64,000 nt of DNA from Sorangium cellulosum So ce56 (GTDB taxonomy: Bacteria; Myxococcota_A; Polyangia; Polyangiales; Polyangiaceae), in the NCBI RefSeq assembly GCF_000067165.1, contig NC_010162.1:3032501-3096500 (forward strand). Reading direction: 5' to 3'. Shown here one piece after another: positions 61,241 through 64,000 of the stretch (position 1 is the stretch's first letter; each line of letters starts with the position of its first letter). Below the pieces are notes generated by a model, which saw only the letters and a program-made list of their open reading frames with translations, made no database searches and was not told where the DNA came from. Position numbers and translations under genes: made by a program.

Positions 61241-61728
61241 GGCAGAGCGCGGTCGCGTTCCTCGCCGGCTTGCTGTTCGCCGTGGGGCTCGGCGTCTCCG
61301 GCATGACCCAGCCGTCCAGGGTCATCGGCTTCCTCGACGTGGCCGGCGGCTGGGATCCGAGCCTCGCGTTCGTGATGGCCGGCGCGGTATCCGTGCACTT
61401 CCTGGCCTACCGCGTCCTTCGCTGGCGGCGGCGCGGCGGCGGCGCCGACGCGGCCGGCCTTGCCCGCGCGCCGCGGTTTCCCCTCCTGGCCGAACGCGCG
61501 GACGTCCCGACCCGCGCCGACATCGACGCGCGCCTCGTCGCCGGCGCCGCGCTGTTCGGCGTCGGCTGGGGTCTCGCGGGGTACTGCCCCGGCCCGGCGC
61601 TCGTCTCGCTGGCGAGCGGATCGGGCGCCGTCCTCGCGTTCGTCGCGGCGATGGCCGCCGGCATGGCGATCGAGCGTTTCACCTCGGCCAGGGCGAGGGG
61701 CGAAACGAGCGAGCAGACGACGGAATGA
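61237..61728 (+). CDS. YeeE/YedE-type sulfur transporter, second half (DUF6691)
   Basis: 163 residues, ATG overlapping the previous stop. Motifs GLGVSGMTQPSRVIGFLDVAGGWDPSLAFVM (about 17-47) and GVGWGLAGYCPGPALVSL (about 108-125) with the conserved Cys in the second repeat; four membrane segments. In other bacteria the two halves are one polypeptide or, as here, split and coupled. Complements the preceding gene product. Confidence 0.9.
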   Translation: MRQSAVAFLAGLLFAVGLGVSGMTQPSRVIGFLDVAGGWDPSLAFVMAGAVSVHFLAYRVLRWRRRGGGADAAGLARAPRFPLLAERADVPTRADIDARLVAGAALFGVGWGLAGYCPGPALVSLASGSGAVLAFVAAMAAGMAIERFTSARARGETSEQTTE

Positions 61729-61889
61729 ACGGCAAGTGAAGCAATTCGTGGTTTTCTTGGCGTCTTATGGCGTCTTGGCGGTTCAAAAGACCCCACCTTC
61801 GGCCAATGCACCCCACCACCCCCTGATGAGCCGCTCACCGTCGCAGCCAGCCCGTGCGCTCGACCATACCAGCCGCGCACGAGCTCGCG

Positions 61890-63038
61890 TCACGGCTGTG
61901 CCGCGAGCCGATCGGGATCTGCAGGCCAGAGCAGGCGGCGCGCGTTGTCGCGGTAGATCTTCTGCAGCACGGGCGCGGGCAGGCGCATACCGTAGATCCT
62001 CCAGAACCCCTGGCGGCCGTTCGCGGCCTCGGTGTCGAAGTAGTCGTCGTCGGTCTCGAGGAAGCGCGCATAGACCTCGTAGCCTGCGGTCTTGGCGCTC
62101 TTGAGGTCGGTGCCGAAGAGCACGCGGTCCTGGTAGCGCACGAAGAAGCGGTGTGCCGCGCGCGGCTGCCGGCCCAGCTCGCTGATGCTGGCCGACATGT
62201 CGACCTGCAGATTGGGGAAGCGATCGAGCCAGCCCGCGAGCTGCTTCAGGTCTTCGGACGAGCTTCCCATGTGCGCGCCCACGAAGGTGACGTCGGGGTG
62301 GCGTTCGATCACGCGGTTGCGCTCCTCGAAGAGCCGCGCGCGGGTTGGAAAGCGCGTCCGGTCCGCGAACGACCAGCCCGGGAACTCGTGCAGCTCGTGC
62401 CAGCGCTCGTTCTTCGCGTCCAGCGGGGCGAAGAACGCCGCCGGGTCGGCCACGTGCCAGAGCACGGGCCGGCGGTAGCGCGCGCACGTGCGCCAGACCG
62501 GCTCGAGCTCCGGGCTGTCGAGCGCGACGCGCCGGCCGTCGGGCGTGCGCACCGTGAGCCCGAGCTCCTTGAAGATCTTCAGTCCCTTGGCCCCGGCGTC
62601 GAAGTCGGTCGCGAGCTGCGCGGCCACGCGCTCGCCCCAGCCCGGCGCGCCCACGAGCGCGAGGTCGAGGTTGGCATAGGTCAGGAAGCGCCCTGGATAG
62701 GCGCGGTCGAAGCGCTCGAGCTCGCGCAGCAGGCGCTTGCCCGAGGAGCCATCGAGGTTGACCAGGGTCTCGACGTGGAACGCGTCCATGCGCGCGACCT
62801 CGGCCGCCACGTCGACGACCCTGCGCAGGTGCGTGTGGACATCGACGGCGGGCACGGCCAGGTGGGTGATCGCGGTGCGCTCGAGCGCCAGAAGCGGTAC
62901 GGGCTGCCAGTCCGCGAGCCGCAGCGCCGCGATGCCGGCGGGCCGCGACGGCGCGGCGAATGGCGCTTCCGGGCCGCGAGCGCACGCGGCGGGCAGGAGG
63001 AGAACGAGCATGAGCGCTGCGATGTCCGCGCGGGACAC
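61890..63038 (-). CDS. Amidohydrolase-2 family lipoprotein
   Basis: 382 residues from GTG 63038, chosen because GGAGG sits 7 bases upstream; the frame remains open up to an ATG at 63152. Signal with lipobox LLLPAAC. Metal-binding pattern of the TIM-barrel amidohydrolase_2 family: DVHTHLRRVVD (H-x-H), LKIFKELGL, VLWHVADP, FVGAHMGSSS and FGTDLKSAK (Asp). Likely a periplasmic decarboxylase or hydrolase of a small carboxylate. Single gene, divergent from the Gly-rich lipoprotein gene. Confidence 0.85.
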   Translation of the reverse strand: MSRADIAALMLVLLLPAACARGPEAPFAAPSRPAGIAALRLADWQPVPLLALERTAITHLAVPAVDVHTHLRRVVDVAAEVARMDAFHVETLVNLDGSSGKRLLRELERFDRAYPGRFLTYANLDLALVGAPGWGERVAAQLATDFDAGAKGLKIFKELGLTVRTPDGRRVALDSPELEPVWRTCARYRRPVLWHVADPAAFFAPLDAKNERWHELHEFPGWSFADRTRFPTRARLFEERNRVIERHPDVTFVGAHMGSSSEDLKQLAGWLDRFPNLQVDMSASISELGRQPRAAHRFFVRYQDRVLFGTDLKSAKTAGYEVYARFLETDDDYFDTEAANGRQGFWRIYGMRLPAPVLQKIYRDNARRLLWPADPDRLAAQP

Positions 63039-63137
63039 GAGGCGACCTCCGGACGCGAGCATGACGGAGCATAGCGCGCAGGAGGCCGCTCTCGGCATGA
63101 TATGCTGAGGAGCGCAGGCGGACGGAAAGGGGGCAAC

Positions 63138-63785
63138 GTGCTTCGACTTCACTTGGCTCTTGGCTACGCGGTGCTCATGGTCGCAGCGTGCGGCAACGAT
63201 GTGTACGAGCCGGGCGCGACGGGTGGTGCTGCCGGCAATGGCTCTGGCGGCAGCGGTAGCGGCAGCGGCACCGGCGGATCCGTCGCGAACAGCGGCGAGG
63301 GCGGCGCCGGCGGCTCGGCGGAAACGGCCGGCGCCGGCGGCGACCCGGGCGGCAGCGGAGGCAGCGTCGCGGGCGGGGGCGTGGACAACGCGGCCGACCC
63401 GTGTGGGGGAGCGTTACCGATCACGTGTGGCGATCGTTTGAATCACAGCACGACGAGCCAGGGGCGCGCGAACGTGTGGACGGGATACGACCGGACCGCT
63501 CGTGCCGAGTCGGGGCGTGAGACGGTCTATGCCTTCTCCTCGACGACCGAGTGCATGGTGGTCGCAAGGCTCGAGAACCTCGCGACGGACCTGGACCTGC
63601 TGCTGCTGTCCGCCTGCGACCCCATCCGGTCGAACGAGATGGCTTCCTCGACCCCGCTGGATCTACAGACCGTCGAGACCGTGAGCTGGACGAGCGCGCC
63701 AGGCCAGACATCCTATCTGGTGGTGGACGGCTACGCCGGGGCCGAAGGCAGCTACACTCTCTCGGTCGACTGCGCGTGTCGATGA
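63138..63785 (+). CDS. Gly/Ser-rich lipoprotein with C-terminal beta domain
   Basis: 215 residues from GTG 63138 (AAGGGGG 4 bases upstream). Signal with lipobox VAAC; residues 25-85 are an extended Gly/Ser/Ala tether (GATGGAAGNGSGGSGSGSGT). The remainder (about 90-215) resembles the bacterial pre-peptidase C-terminal (PPC) domain: RETVYAFSSTTECMVVARLENLATDLDLLLLS ... YTLSVDCAC. This is a common surface-lipoprotein architecture in myxobacteria; role unknown. Confidence 0.75.
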   Translation: MLRLHLALGYAVLMVAACGNDVYEPGATGGAAGNGSGGSGSGSGTGGSVANSGEGGAGGSAETAGAGGDPGGSGGSVAGGGVDNAADPCGGALPITCGDRLNHSTTSQGRANVWTGYDRTARAESGRETVYAFSSTTECMVVARLENLATDLDLLLLSACDPIRSNEMASSTPLDLQTVETVSWTSAPGQTSYLVVDGYAGAEGSYTLSVDCACR

Positions 63786-63934
63786 TCTGACCGCTCCAAT
63801 CGCGCCGGTCCTGCCCGTCGCGCAGCGGTCAGAGCTGCGCGACGGCGGCTGAACCCCCTGGCCGGGGAGCTGTGGCGCACCGGGGACCCCGGTCAGAAGT
63901 GTTACCAGGGCTCCGCTCGTACAACTGTGCGGCC
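63786..63934. other. 3' spacer with short inverted repeat
   Basis: Contains ACCGGGG-a-CCCCGGT near 63877-63893, a possible terminator stem without T-run for the preceding lipoprotein gene. No gene seen. Confidence 0.4.
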
Positions 63935-64000
63935 CCGTCGACCCTCCTGCGCAGCGCCGTCGGCCGTCCTGCGCAGCCCGTTGGCCTTCCTGCACAAGAC
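63935..64000. repeat. Three imperfect tandem copies of a 22-bp unit, continuing past the window
   Basis: Units at 63935-63956, 63957-63978 and 63979-64000 share CCGTCGGCC/CCTCCTGCGCAG-like text with a few changes. The array stops only because the window ends. Confidence 0.7.

Overview
The DNA is very GC-rich and looks like a chromosome segment of a large-genome myxobacterium of the Sorangium/Polyangium type. This is inferred from gene content, not from a marker gene. Pointers are a PEGA/TPR-headed TonB receptor beside a Pkn-type Ser/Thr kinase, Gly/Ser-rich lipoproteins, DUF1552/DUF1592 proteins, an RsbRD-type histidine kinase and many GTG starts placed by GGAGG sites. I found no rRNA, tRNA or CRISPR array.

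Layout. 1-4218: end of a surface-glycolipid type operon (epimerase, flippase-like membrane protein, GT-C transferase) and a small zinc-ribbon protein, closed by a 127-bp near-palindrome. 4380-8161: three-gene ligase/amidotransferase cluster (GCS2 ligase, ATP-grasp ligase, class II glutamine amidotransferase). 8462-22900: mostly housekeeping and accessory single genes (phosphofructokinase, pyruvyl transferase plus FAD oxidoreductase, histidine kinase, an aminotransferase homologue lacking the catalytic lysine, amidase, MEDS sensor, DUF4419, metallo-hydrolase). 22907-30611: a cytochrome-flavoured neighbourhood (DUF1592/DUF1552 pair, CxxCH protein, beta-barrel protein, CX4CH lipoprotein) carrying three near-identical promoters, each overlapped by a LacI/GalR-like palindrome. 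30612-35043: a scarred region with a LysR regulator, a quinone oxidoreductase, gene fragments and direct repeats around a PNPOx-family gene; a collapsed second copy of that gene lies at 22.9 kb.

35044-47930 is the most interesting part: a tightly coupled five-gene operon encoding a trypsin-like protease, a MoxR-type AAA+ ATPase, a vWA-like protein, a giant STAND NTPase with TPR, nucleoside-phosphorylase-like and SLOG domains, and a metallophosphoesterase. It has the composition of NTP-dependent biological-conflict (phage-defence/suicide) systems. A complete 2,661-bp IS66 element sits inside the last 42 codons of the STAND gene. Removing it and one target-site copy restores a 1,758-residue protein whose stop overlaps (ATGA) the phosphoesterase start, so the five genes were one operon before the insertion.

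48190-64000: MerR regulator, METTL25-like methyltransferase, orphan Tat-exported ABC binding protein, RibB with a degenerate GTP-cyclohydrolase-II-like tail, a two-gene unit with a GDSL/tail-fibre-like protein, Ser/Thr kinase plus TonB receptor pair, split YeeE/YedE sulfur transporter, lipoprotein amidohydrolase and a Gly/Ser-rich lipoprotein. All names rest on motif reading and family knowledge; no database search was run.
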